From Candidatus Paraprevotella stercoravium (GTDB taxonomy: Bacteria > Bacteroidota > Bacteroidia > Bacteroidales > Bacteroidaceae): 64,000 nt of DNA. The notes below the pieces were generated by a model. It worked only from the letters and a program-made list of their open reading frames with translations. It was not told the origin of the DNA and made no database searches. Shown here piece after piece: positions 32,388-42,300 of the stretch. A program made the translations under genes and the position numbers. The DNA lies in the NCBI GenBank assembly GCA_944320795.1, contig CALUIU010000009.1:1-64000 (forward strand), given 5' to 3'. Every line of letters starts with the position of its first letter. Within the stretch, counting starts at the first letter, position 1.

Positions 32388-33074
32388 ATGAAAAACGAAA
32401 TTATGGAAAAAGACAAATTAGGGTATGTATATATATTGACCAATCCCAGTTTCCGTGCGGATTGGGTAAAAATAGGAAAAAGTTCCCGGCCGGTAGATGT
32501 TCGCAGTAAGGAGTTGGACAATACGGCGGTGCCTTTGCCTTTTGAAATTTATGCCACTTTAAAAACATGCAAGTATTCTGAAGTTGAGAAGCAAATACAT
32601 AAACAGATCGACCGGTTGACCGATTTGCGCATCAGACAGAACCGTGAATTCTTCAATATTGCTCCTTCTGTAGCCTTGGATATCATGCGTGATATTGCGG
32701 ATTTGCTGGATGATGCGGAGCTGACGATATACATAGACGGTAAACCTGTTGTCAGTAAAAATAAGGAAGAGGACCATAAGTTCGAAAAGGAGAAAAAAGA
32801 GAAACAGCGTAAAGCACCCAAACCGCCATTCAAATTCCACATGATCGGTTTGAACGTAGGGGATACCGTAACTTTTGATCCTCTGAATCTTTCTGTCCGA
32901 GTGGCAAGTGATGATAAGATAGAATACGACGGACGTCTGTACAGTCTTTCTGCTTTTACTGCGAATTTCCTTCCTGAGAAAAAACTAACTGCTTCCGGAA
33001 CTTACCAGGGACCTAAATATTTCAGTTATCAAGGGAAAAAACTGAGTGATTTGAGAAATGAGAAAGAAGGATAG
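32388..33074 (+). CDS. GIY-YIG-fold protein (T5orf172/MUG113 type)
   Basis: A protein of 228 residues from the ATG at 32388; the ATG at 32403 (MEKDKLGYVYILTN) is equally plausible. Residues 10-110 match the T5orf172 branch of the GIY-YIG nuclease superfamily: GYVYILTNP, WVKIGKSSRP, VRSKELDNTAVPLPFEIY and, near the end of the domain, NREFFNI, where Glu and Asn are the usual catalytic positions. A lysine/glutamate-rich linker (about 125-145) leads to a C-terminal domain of about 75 residues (VGDTVTFDPLNLSVRVASDD) that reads like a small DNA- or ligand-binding beta domain. This type is common as a stand-alone gene and in mobile elements; no other mobile gene is nearby here. Confidence 0.8.
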   Translation: MKNEIMEKDKLGYVYILTNPSFRADWVKIGKSSRPVDVRSKELDNTAVPLPFEIYATLKTCKYSEVEKQIHKQIDRLTDLRIRQNREFFNIAPSVALDIMRDIADLLDDAELTIYIDGKPVVSKNKEEDHKFEKEKKEKQRKAPKPPFKFHMIGLNVGDTVTFDPLNLSVRVASDDKIEYDGRLYSLSAFTANFLPEKKLTASGTYQGPKYFSYQGKKLSDLRNEKEG

Positions 33075-33111
33075 TTTTTTACGTAATCAGTAATTTCTTT
33101 TTCAAATTCTC

Positions 33112-33142
33112 TTGCAAAACGCGAAATCACAAACTATATTTG
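33112..33142 (+). promoter_or_regulatory. Near-perfect promoter with no obvious gene behind it
   Basis: TTG at 33112-33114, exactly 20 bases, then TATATTTG at 33135-33142. Start near 33146. The first clear gene is 379 bases further on, after a terminator-like hairpin. Confidence 0.65.
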
Positions 33143-33145
33143 CAA

Positions 33146-33389
33146 CGGAGTAGGGCGCAGCGTGCGCCTTATCCTTTAGTTCAATAAAACATAAAACAAC
33201 AAACAGTATTCAAAGATGCAAAACAAGCAATTCTTTATGCTTTGCTGATTCCGGTAGTAGAAAACTCCATTAGTGAAAAGGAAATCATCATCCGGAATGC
33301 TGCCGCAGTTTGTGGCGGACAGGATTGCTGTGCTCTTTGACTTACTGGCTGCATACCTCTCTTTCGACTGGGGAAGGAGAGGTCTTTTT
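33146..33389 (+). ncRNA. Candidate small transcript between a consensus promoter and a terminator
   Basis: A promoter at 33112-33142 and a terminator-like hairpin at 33355-33389 bracket about 244 bases. The 5' end folds into GGCGCA-GCG-TGCGCC (33154-33168). A 10-codon ATG frame starts at 33217. A different frame, open from 33188 to a TGA near 33340, would read VVENSISEKEIII and end CGGQDCCAL but has no ATG. It may therefore be a small RNA, a leader, or a decayed small gene. The evidence is position and signal quality only. Confidence 0.35.
33355..33389 (+). terminator. Terminator-like hairpin
   Basis: ACCTCTCTTT (33355-33364) pairs with AAGGAGAGGT (33374-33383), with one G-T wobble, followed by C and five T. 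Confidence 0.65.
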
Positions 33390-33524
33390 GTATGTTTCCC
33401 AAGAAAAGTTTCTGATGAATGTGTCCGATAAGGAAGACGTTTCAGAGGAAATACAATAAGCTTGGGAAGCATGGTTTCTTTTTTTATCAAAAATGTATGT
33501 TTAATCCTATTAATTTGTTGTTTT

Positions 33525-34448
33525 ATGGAAAGAAAACCTTATTTACGTGTTCAATGGTTTTTGGAAGAACCTGATAATTATCAACCTGAGTTTGTTGACG
33601 AGTTTTTGGATATTCAATTGGTGTTTCCGGAGTTTCCTCCTGAAATTTATGAACTGTCAATACGTATTTTTTCGGATAACCTTTTTCTGCAAGGAGTAAG
33701 TTCTCGATATTTGGGTGGGAAAGGCCCACGACGAATCAACTTTCAAGTACCTGTGTTTTCTTACAATCGAGAGTCGCCTTTATATATTTTCGTTTATCGG
33801 AATAGTTATCCAATTTGGTTCGGAAAGATTGATGATGTGTATTACCATTTTACTCGGGTAGATTTGGAAGAATTGGATCCGTCATCCGAGAAATGGTTCT
33901 TTGCGGCCTATATGATGAAATGCTCTGCGTGGGATGAGTTCTGTCAGAAGAACTTCAACCGGTCTGTACTGCTCAAGCTTGTCCGTCTGTTGCATCGCAG
34001 ATATCTACAGACGGATTCTGAAAGATTTCTGGCCGTAAGCGGAAAAAAAGAAGAGGCACGGTATTTCGCTGAAAAGATTCTGGGAGCCTATCTGAATGAT
34101 GATTCTTATTATTCTGCTCCGATAGCAGAACTGAGTATTGACGATCTGATCTCGGGAGAGATACGTTGGAAGCAGGTGGCTGCGAAACTGGAGAAATCAA
34201 TGCCCAAGGTGATACTGATTGCCTTTCCGGAACCGTTTTATCGCCTGGATAAGCTCCAGGCGATAAAACGGCAGATAAACCGGCTTCGGAATTTTTTCCC
34301 GGGTATTCACACGACTTTTATTTTTTACGGTCATCCGGATTTTCAGCTGTTTTTGCAGGAATGTTGTTCAGAGGGGAAAGTACTGTTTGCTGAAGAGGCG
34401 TGTATAGACCTGAATGATCAAAGTAATGAAGAGTTCACGTGGGATTAG
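33525..34448 (+). CDS. Hypothetical protein of unknown family
   Basis: A protein of 307 residues from the ATG at 33525 (MERKPYLRVQW). A start at the ATG at 33471 would add a short hydrophobic leader (VCLILLICC) and make it membrane-bound; I prefer 33525 because the body has no export features. The sequence alternates beta-like segments (PLYIFVYRNSYPIWFGKI) with helical ones (KLVRLLHRRYLQTDSERFL). Near 225-285 PKVILIAFPEPFYRLDKLQ and HTTFIFYGHPDFQLFLQE look like a Rossmann-type half. I do not recognise it. Its stop overlaps the stop of the convergent LOG-like gene by 4 bases. Confidence 0.65.
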   Translation: MERKPYLRVQWFLEEPDNYQPEFVDEFLDIQLVFPEFPPEIYELSIRIFSDNLFLQGVSSRYLGGKGPRRINFQVPVFSYNRESPLYIFVYRNSYPIWFGKIDDVYYHFTRVDLEELDPSSEKWFFAAYMMKCSAWDEFCQKNFNRSVLLKLVRLLHRRYLQTDSERFLAVSGKKEEARYFAEKILGAYLNDDSYYSAPIAELSIDDLISGEIRWKQVAAKLEKSMPKVILIAFPEPFYRLDKLQAIKRQINRLRNFFPGIHTTFIFYGHPDFQLFLQECCSEGKVLFAEEACIDLNDQSNEEFTWD

Positions 34449-35581
34449 GACCCTTGGGGCGATGCGTCACGGAATGCCTTCAGCACGCGTACCATTTCCT
34501 CTTGCTTGTCGGTCAGAGTAAGTAACAGATTCCGGTATCTGCCCCGTTCCATCAAAGAACTTAACAAGGGGTAGACCGGAATTTTCTGTGTCCAGAACTC
34601 CTCGCCCATGAAAATCATCGGACTGGCATAACCGAAGCTTTCGTAATGGTTCTGCGTGGCGTCCTGGAAAATCTCCTGCATGGTGCCGGCACTGCCCGGG
34701 GTGTAGACAATGCCGCCCTTGGCAATGGTCAGAATACCGTCCTCGCGGATACTGTTGTCGAAATACTTGGCTATGTGGGTAGCAAAGGGTGTGGCCGGTT
34801 CATGACCGTAGAGCCATGTGGGTACGCCTAAACTTTGGAACTGTGTCTGAGGGAAGCGCTGCATCACCTCGAAGGCGGTGTCGAGCCAGAGCGGATGGTC
34901 AAAGGTTGGGGCCTGTTCCAGAATCTCCAGAGCAGTTGTCTGTTCTGCTTCGGTCTTTCCGGCCATCCACGCACCCAGATGGGTGGCTTCCATCGCCCCG
35001 GGACCTCCGCCACTGATCATCAGAAAACCCTCTTCGGTGAGCTGTTTGCTGAGGCTGACGATTTGCCGGTAACAGGCATCCGTGCGTTTCAGACCGTGAC
35101 CGCCCATGATGCCCACAATGCTCCGTTCGTCGTACTGACTCAGAAACTCATGCAGGGCGTTGCTGATGGAATGGTCGTGCAGGGTGCGTGCCAGAGTTTC
35201 TTTAATGTCAATGGCCGATGACATTTCCTTGCCTAGTGTGAGGTAATGACGGTAGACAATCTGATCGAATGTCTGTTTGAAGGTTTCCGGTTGTCCGGGT
35301 ACGTAGTGGGCATAGAGTGTGGAGGCATCATACAGATGCCCAATAAAAGGATTGAAAGGCACCTGTATGTTCGGAAAAACCAGATTCTCCGTTTCCACGG
35401 CCCGCTGCATGTCCAAAGGCAGATGACCGCCCAAGAACAGACAGTTTTGGAAGGTGCATGCTGCCGCTTCTGACTTGAACGGACTGAAATCGATGCTTTG
35501 GAAAGCATATCCTTTGATATGTTTCTTGCTCTTCAACAGTTGGAGAGCTTCTTCGGGTGTGTTGATTTCAATGTGTTTCAT
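34445..35581 (-). CDS. LOG/TIGR00730-like Rossmann protein
   Basis: A 378-residue protein whose C-terminal 240 residues resemble the LOG (lysine decarboxylase-like, cytokinin-activating phosphoribohydrolase) family: IVGIMGGHGLKRTDACYRQI, LMISGGGPGAMEATHLGAWMAG and the signature region GGIVYTPGSAGTMQEIFQDA, where classical LOG has PGGxGTxxE. The N-terminal 130 residues are extra and unlike LOG. The family hydrolyses nucleotide 5'-monophosphates to base and ribose phosphate; with the altered signature and the N-terminal extension the activity here is uncertain. Its start overlaps the SDR stop by 4 bases, so the two are translationally coupled. Confidence 0.8.
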   Translation of the reverse strand: MKHIEINTPEEALQLLKSKKHIKGYAFQSIDFSPFKSEAAACTFQNCLFLGGHLPLDMQRAVETENLVFPNIQVPFNPFIGHLYDASTLYAHYVPGQPETFKQTFDQIVYRHYLTLGKEMSSAIDIKETLARTLHDHSISNALHEFLSQYDERSIVGIMGGHGLKRTDACYRQIVSLSKQLTEEGFLMISGGGPGAMEATHLGAWMAGKTEAEQTTALEILEQAPTFDHPLWLDTAFEVMQRFPQTQFQSLGVPTWLYGHEPATPFATHIAKYFDNSIREDGILTIAKGGIVYTPGSAGTMQEIFQDATQNHYESFGYASPMIFMGEEFWTQKIPVYPLLSSLMERGRYRNLLLTLTDKQEEMVRVLKAFRDASPQGS

Positions 35582-36375
35582 ACGTCCATCCTCCAGTTAC
35601 AATCGTTGTGGTAAATCATCTGATGCGTCATGCCTCCATCCACCGTAAGGCAGATTCCGTTTACGAAATCATTTTCCGGTTGGCAGAGGAATACGGCAGC
35701 ACGGGCAATGTCCTCGGGGGTACCGATGCGCTGTGAAGGATGCTGCAACAGATCGGCCGGAGCATATTCCGGAGTTTCACCGTTCTGTTCGGGATGATAA
35801 GGCTGCGTTTCGATCCAGCCCGGCGCTATGGCATTGACCCGGGCTATGCCTCGCAGACTGACGGCCAAGGCATGAGTCAGCGCGGTAATGCCTCCTTTGG
35901 CGGCCGAATAGCTTTCGGTGTCGGCCTGTGATTGGAAGGCTCGGGTAGAGGAGAGGTTGACGATGCTCGCTCCCTTGCGGAAATGTTTCTTGAAGCGTTG
36001 GGTCAGCCAGTAGGGGGCGGCGACTCCAACCCGTTGCACATACAGGAAATCGGCATAGCTGCATCCCGACAGAACACCACCGAGCATCAGACAGGCATTG
36101 TTGATGAGAATATCAATCTGATCCTCCCGTTCCAGCACCCAGTCGGCAAAATGGTTCAGGGTTTCTTCTTCGGCAATATCGCCTTCAAAAGGAAATATCC
36201 GTTCCCGTACGGTTTCGGGATGAGGCTCGTCATGCAGCTTCTTGTCGATATAGTACACGCGTGCGCCTAAGGTGGCAAAGGTTTCGGTCATGCAGCGGCC
36301 GATACCGGCAGCCCCGCCGGTAATCACGCACACTTTTCCCTGAAAATCGGGAGTCTGTATAGTTTGATGTTCCAT
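35578..36375 (-). CDS. SDR-family oxidoreductase
   Basis: A 265-residue short-chain dehydrogenase. It has the cofactor motif VITGGAAGIGRC, the NNA motif in ILINNACLMLGG, a catalytic Ser in VNLSSTRAF, YSAAKGG with the catalytic Tyr and Lys, and the closing DIARAAVFLCQPENDFVNGICLTVDGGM. The IDKK after the second strand, with Asp in place of a basic residue, suggests NAD(H). The substrate is unknown. It is coupled to the downstream LOG-like gene by a 4-base overlap. Confidence 0.92.
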   Translation of the reverse strand: MEHQTIQTPDFQGKVCVITGGAAGIGRCMTETFATLGARVYYIDKKLHDEPHPETVRERIFPFEGDIAEEETLNHFADWVLEREDQIDILINNACLMLGGVLSGCSYADFLYVQRVGVAAPYWLTQRFKKHFRKGASIVNLSSTRAFQSQADTESYSAAKGGITALTHALAVSLRGIARVNAIAPGWIETQPYHPEQNGETPEYAPADLLQHPSQRIGTPEDIARAAVFLCQPENDFVNGICLTVDGGMTHQMIYHNDCNWRMDV

Positions 36376-36433
36376 GATCTGTTTTTCTTTATCTTTATCA
36401 GAATGATTGGCTGATCGTCTTATCTGAGTCTGC

Positions 36434-39313
36434 TTATTTCTTACATAAGTTCTTGAAATCGCAGTAAGCGCATTTCTCTTCTATCTCAGTCTGCCGGAAT
36501 TCACCGTCGGGATTGAAAATCTCTTCGAGCAGTGTTTTCAGATGCGTGCGGAAGTCCGTATTGAATTTTCGGAAATCGGTTACCTCTTCTTTCTTGCGGG
36601 CTTCACCCATCTTGATGACCGGAGAATAGTCTTCATTGGCTGCTTCGTGGATATAGAGTAATACCGGCGTGATGTCCTTGTCCTTGAATTTCTCTTCAGA
36701 CTGCTCACACAAGATGGCGGCATAGAGGAATGTCTGGAAAATGTAGCCCGAACGGTTCTTGGACGGTTCGAACAAGGCCTCAACACTGGTGGTGGAACCG
36801 CTCTTTCCTCCCGTCTTGTAGTCTACGATGCGCAGACAGTTTTCCTTTAAGTCCATGCGGTCGATCGTACCGCCGATGCAACTGTGAATATCACCTTTCG
36901 GAGTGGAAATGCGGATATTTTCTTGCACTTTTACTTCTGAACCGACCAATGAGAAAGGAGCGTATTGGAGGTCTTTCTCCAATAGCTGACGGATGTAGCG
37001 GTAGATCACCTCGGAATTGATGTATTGGATACCGTTATATTCCGGTCGCTCATTTTCTGGCAGATTGAAGAAGTGCTCACGGAATCCGCGGTCGATATAC
37101 TCTCGCAGCGTGTGTTCCTGCTCTTTGCTGAGCAGGTCCGTCAGCAGTTGGCGGGTGATGACTCCGTTGCGGGCAGTCAGATCTTTATAGATATGCTCGG
37201 CCGCATCGTGGAAGATGGTTCCGAACAGAGCCGAGTCGATTTCGGCGCTGACCTCTTCGGGAGCGGTGAGACCGGCCACATATTTATAATAGAACTTCAG
37301 CGAACAGTCCATATAGCAGTTCAGAGCCGACGGGGAAATCAGGGCCCTCGGATTCACCCGCTGGTCGTAGATGCTTTGCAGACGCTTCATGATTTCCGGA
37401 GTCTTGCGGATGAGAATCTCTTCGCTTCCCTGTGGGGATTGGGCGGCTTCGAGTTTGACCCGTTTGATGTCGTAGCCCCATTCGATGAGGAACTGGAGCA
37501 TAAAGCGCGACATTTCTCCACGGTTCAGACCGTCGCTGGTGGTGTTGTAAACCAGGCTGACCTTTTCGGCGCGTTGCAGCAGGCGGTAGAAATAGTATGC
37601 GAACACCGCAATCTTATGGTCGATGGTGGTCATGCCGAAAGCCTTGCGCAGATTGTACGGAATAAAGGACGTGTCGCCGCCGGCTTTGGGCAACTGTCCT
37701 TCGTTTACGGAAAGCAGAATCAGGTGGCGGAAGTCCAGATTACGGGTTTCGAGCACACCCATCACCTGCAGACCGATGGCCGGTTCGCCGTGGAAAGGAA
37801 TGCTGCTGGAAGACATTACCCGGTTGACTAATCTCACAAACGTCTGTGGCGTTACTTCCAGTTCTCCGCTTTCGATCAGAGAGTGGAATCGGTTAATCTG
37901 GGTATAGGCTTTGAACAGCGCTTCGCGGTAGAGCTGGTCAAAGGCCTCGTTGTCCTTTTCCTTCGGTTTGTTTTTATACACCAAGGCCACCTGTTTCAGC
38001 GCATCGCTCACCAGTTGGCACAGGGCGGCATTCTGTGTGCGTGGGGTAAAGAGCAATCGGAGCACCTCGTCCTGTTGCAGTTCGGAGGGGTGCGGAAAGA
38101 AACGGTTGTCCGTGGTCAGCTTTCGGGCCAGCTCATCGGCTTGCTCCGAGAGCATGCGGGTATAAGGATGTTTCAGCAGACTCACCACCTCGGCAAAAAG
38201 AAAGCGTCCGTTATTGGGATTGTAGCCTTCGGTGTGCAGTTGCAGCAACGCGTTCAGAAAACTGTAGGCCGGTGTCTGCGACATGGGGAATCCCATAGTG
38301 ATATTCACGTGGCGCACTTCGCCGGGCAGGGCATGAAGCATGGAAGGCAACAGTGCCTCGTTGCAGAGGACTACAGCCGTTTCCTTTTCCTGCTCGGTAA
38401 GATTCTCGCCAAGCCATTGGGGCAGATAACGGATCTGGGCGTTCTCGGTCGAGGACTCCACATAAGTGATTTCCTTCGGGCTGTTCAGATTCCGGAAAAG
38501 TTCCGGAGGCAGTTCGGACGGGAAATCCCGAAGATTGCGACGAATGAATTCGCCGGCCTCGTGCGGATGCTTCTGCAGATAGAATTCATCATAGTCCCAG
38601 TAGAAAGAAGCCATGCCCGCTTCATGAAGGCGGCTAAAGAGTGTATGCTCCACCTTGTTCAGCACGTTGAATCCCACGAACACATAGCGCTGATGAGGAA
38701 GTGTCGTGACATCCAGCTGTTCGATGACTTCCCGATAGAGCATTCCTTCGTAAGCCAGTCCCTGTCGGTGCAGCACATCCCGGAACTCGCGGTAGATGTT
38801 TCCCAACTGTGACCACAGACGAGAGAAGCGGTCTTTCAGTTCCGTGCTCTGCTCGATGGAGAAGTTCCGGAAGAACTGGCTCAGTGCTTCCTTCTGCCCC
38901 TCCTCGAGAAACTCCTCACGGTCGGTCAGTTCATTCAGTTCGCTCAGGTTGCTGAACAGGGTTTTCGTGTCAGCCATATTCTTGTCCGCATCGTCAAAAT
39001 CACTGATGAGCAGCTCGCCCCAGTAGTAAAAGGCATCGAGAGATTCCTGGCTTCCTGTGGCGTTCCGGAAAATTTTATAGAGCTCGCACACCAGTTTTAC
39101 CGGGTCGCCGATTTGCAGAGAAGAGCATTGGCGGAACAGTTCACTGATGCTCACATAGGCCGGTGACCAGATGGGGTGACCGGCTTCCTGAGCCAGATAC
39201 TCGTTGAAGAACAGGGCCGCACGTTTGTTTGGAAAGACCACGGCGGTGTGCGACAGGTCGCCGCCGGTCTTTTTATATAGGTCTGTTGCTACTTGCTTTA
39301 AGAAAGTTTCCAT
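36434..39313 (-). CDS. AddB-like PD-(D/E)XK nuclease/helicase-fold protein
   Basis: A 959-residue protein and the partner of the helicase at 39339. The N-terminal two thirds resemble an inactivated UvrD-like helicase (VVFPNKRAALFFNEYL, KEITYVESSTENAQIRYL, LDFRHLILLSVNEGQLP). The C-terminal 270 residues are a RecB-type nuclease: ISPSALNCYMDCSLKFYYKY, FGTIFHDAAEHIY and the catalytic LRIVDYKTGGKSG. Four cysteines form the AddB-type Fe-S cluster: one in CYMDC, then C-x2-C-x5-C at the C-terminus (CAYCDFKNLC). Together with the helicase it should process double-strand breaks for recombination, as AddAB/RexAB do. It starts 25 bases after the helicase stop. Confidence 0.88.
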   Translation of the reverse strand: METFLKQVATDLYKKTGGDLSHTAVVFPNKRAALFFNEYLAQEAGHPIWSPAYVSISELFRQCSSLQIGDPVKLVCELYKIFRNATGSQESLDAFYYWGELLISDFDDADKNMADTKTLFSNLSELNELTDREEFLEEGQKEALSQFFRNFSIEQSTELKDRFSRLWSQLGNIYREFRDVLHRQGLAYEGMLYREVIEQLDVTTLPHQRYVFVGFNVLNKVEHTLFSRLHEAGMASFYWDYDEFYLQKHPHEAGEFIRRNLRDFPSELPPELFRNLNSPKEITYVESSTENAQIRYLPQWLGENLTEQEKETAVVLCNEALLPSMLHALPGEVRHVNITMGFPMSQTPAYSFLNALLQLHTEGYNPNNGRFLFAEVVSLLKHPYTRMLSEQADELARKLTTDNRFFPHPSELQQDEVLRLLFTPRTQNAALCQLVSDALKQVALVYKNKPKEKDNEAFDQLYREALFKAYTQINRFHSLIESGELEVTPQTFVRLVNRVMSSSSIPFHGEPAIGLQVMGVLETRNLDFRHLILLSVNEGQLPKAGGDTSFIPYNLRKAFGMTTIDHKIAVFAYYFYRLLQRAEKVSLVYNTTSDGLNRGEMSRFMLQFLIEWGYDIKRVKLEAAQSPQGSEEILIRKTPEIMKRLQSIYDQRVNPRALISPSALNCYMDCSLKFYYKYVAGLTAPEEVSAEIDSALFGTIFHDAAEHIYKDLTARNGVITRQLLTDLLSKEQEHTLREYIDRGFREHFFNLPENERPEYNGIQYINSEVIYRYIRQLLEKDLQYAPFSLVGSEVKVQENIRISTPKGDIHSCIGGTIDRMDLKENCLRIVDYKTGGKSGSTTSVEALFEPSKNRSGYIFQTFLYAAILCEQSEEKFKDKDITPVLLYIHEAANEDYSPVIKMGEARKKEEVTDFRKFNTDFRTHLKTLLEEIFNPDGEFRQTEIEEKCAYCDFKNLCKK

Positions 39314-39338
39314 TTGCTATTCGTTTATGTGGGACACT

Positions 39339-42300
39339 TTATTCCGTAATCTCTTCCAGTTCCTGGCTGTATCCGTAGAGCAGGAATCCGTTTACCTGCG
39401 CATAACCCATCTGGTGCAGCAGTTGCATGTATTCGCGCACCTGCTCGGCATGACGGGGATTCTTGCGGGCAAACTTGAAATCAATCACCACCAGGCGGTC
39501 GCCCTTTTTCATCACACGGTCCGGTCGCTCGGAGCGGACACCGCCGTCTGCTGTCGGGCTGATGATGGTGCACTCGTTATATACTTCCCATTCCGGACTG
39601 AACCAATCCTTGATTTGTGGCATGTCCAGTACCTTGCGGGCAATGCGGGCTACTTGGGATTCCTCTTCTTCCGAGCGGAACAAACCTTCGAAGCGCAGTT
39701 GCTCCAAGGCTCCCTCCAGGTCATCGGCCTGTTTGATGCAGGCAAAGAGATAGTGCAGGAGACTTCCCCGGTCGGCGTAGTTTACCTCATCCTCATCGCC
39801 TTCGGTATCAATGAATGCGGCCGAACGGTTGGACTGCCGGAACTCAATGTCGGTTTGTTCCTGCAAGGAATCCAAAGAGATGGTAACGGCTGTGCGTGGG
39901 GCAGTCAGACGGTTGGCCGAGGCGGCTTTATCACGTTCCTTTTCCTTCCGTTCGGGAGCGGCGAGCGTTCCGTATTCGAAGACAGTGGTAGTGGCCGACT
40001 CTTTTTCGTTGTCCGTTTCGCTGGCTGCTTCTTCGTTTCGCAAGGTAACTTTGTTACGTGCCGAAAGAGCCAGCAAGGTTTCTTCCAACCATTGCGACAC
40101 GGTGCCCGTTCCTCCCTGCCGTCCCCATACAAAGAGGTTTTGGCAGGCACGGGTGAACGCCACGTAGAGCAGATTCATATTGTCCACCCAAAGATTGTGT
40201 TGCTCTTCCAGATAACTGTCTCGGAACACGGATTCTTTCATGGCCGATGAGTAGTTTACCGGAATGAGGTCGAGTTCATCGAAAACGGGAGCCACCTGCT
40301 GGTCTTGTGGTACGGTGCACCAGATCAGATGACTGGTGGTTTCATTCTCTGTTTTCCAGTCGCAGAACGGTAGCAGTACCGTGTGGAACTCCAGTCCCTT
40401 GGACTTGTGAATGGAAAGGATGCGGATGCCCGAAAGTTCTCCCGAAGGGATTGTTTTGGTATGCAGCGTCTCGTCCCAATAGGTGATGAAAGCTGTCAGT
40501 TCCGAAGATTTGTTCTGCAGATATTCGGTTACGGCATCATAGAACGCACAGATATAGGCGTCCTGTTTCTGTATCCGTTTCATTTCAAAGAGAATGAAGA
40601 GCTGTTCCAGCAATTCGTACAGCGGCAACAGACGCCATTTCTCCAGTTGCTCAGTAAAGGCTTGCGGCAGGTAGTCTTCTACCCGGTTCAGCAAAACGGT
40701 GTTCAGATCAATATCCTTTTCCAGAACGTCATGCTGGTAAGCCACAGCCAGACGGGCACAGGCGATGCGGTCGTCCGGATTGGCCAGATAGCGCAGGCAG
40801 TCTACCAGCATACATACCGCCGTAGAGGCATCCATGCAGAAAGCCTCGTCGGATACAATATGATAAGATGTATTCTTGTCGAAATAGTCTGCAATGAGCG
40901 GAATCAGGTTATTCTTTCGGATCAGAATGGCAATCTCATTCTCACGGATACCGCTCTGTACCAGTTCATCCACCTGCTTGCTTAGTTCATGCAATACGGT
41001 TTCCTGATAGACATCCCGGTCACGGTTGTCGGGAATGAGCGAAACACGCACAAAGCCCTTCTCCTGTTTTTGTGTTTTCTGTGCCACATCCTGATAAATA
41101 TCCAGTATTTGCGGATAGCCTTCTTTGCCGATACTGGCATCCTCCTGAGCCAGTTGTCGGCAAGTTTCCTCAAAGAACAGGTTATTGAAATGAATGATAT
41201 TCGCTTCGCTTCGCCAGTTGGTATCCAGCGTTTGGGTGCGTACGCGGAAACTCGGGTCGCGGTCCAGTCCGGCCAGAATACGCCAGTCTCCGTTTCGCCA
41301 GCGGTAGATGCTCTGCTTGATGTCTCCCACAATCAGACTGCCGTCCTTTTGTGCCAGACACTCTTCCAGCAGCAGATGGAAATTTTCCCACTGCATGCGC
41401 GAGGTGTCCTGAAATTCGTCGATCATCACCACGTCGATGGTCGTACCGATTTTCTCATAGATAAACGAGGCATCACCTTCGCGGATCAGTCCGTGAAGCA
41501 GAGCGTTCGTGTCCGAAAGGAGAAAACGGTTGTGCGCTTCGTTCATGCGGCGCACTTCCTGATCGATATGTACCAGCAGAGGCAGGTTATACAGATAGCG
41601 TGAGGCCAGTGAGCAGGAGTTTACTTTCAGGTTGGCCCGTGGACGCAGCTCCTCGGCGGTAGCCAGCGTTTCCATCAGCTCCGACTGTGCCAGTCCGATG
41701 ATGACATCCTTGTTGACAGAAGTCTTGGTGGTCCAGTTTTCCGGTGCTTCGAGACATTTCTTCACAGTAGCGTTCCGCACATCTTCCTTGAAGTTGCCGT
41801 TGGCCAGTTTCCGGAAATAACTGCCGATGCCGTTTTTTCCGCTCTTCAGGTCGTTCGGCTCCAGACCGTGCTGTTCCAGTACTTCCTCAAAATGTTGGCT
41901 GAATCCCTGCATGATTTCCTCCGTTTCCTGTTTCAGCAGATTCAGGCGTTTGCGATATCCGGCAATGAATGAAGTATCTCCTAGTTTCTCGCGTAGATTC
42001 TGTCCTTTCTCCAGATATACCTCGTTGAAGATGTTTTTTCCGAACGACTTGATTTCGCCCGATACATTCCAACGGCTGTTGTCGCTGATGCGGTTTTCGA
42101 TATATTCCAGCAACCAATGGAGCACCGGAGAGCGGCGGTCCAGTTTTTCGATCATGGAGTCAACGGCATCGCTCAGCACTTCGCCGTTGTTCAGCTCGAT
42201 ATTCAGATTAGCGCCCAATTCCAGTTCGCGAGCCAGATTGCGCATTACCGACTGGAAGAAAGAGTCAATCGTTTCGATGCGGAAGCGACTGTAGTCATGG

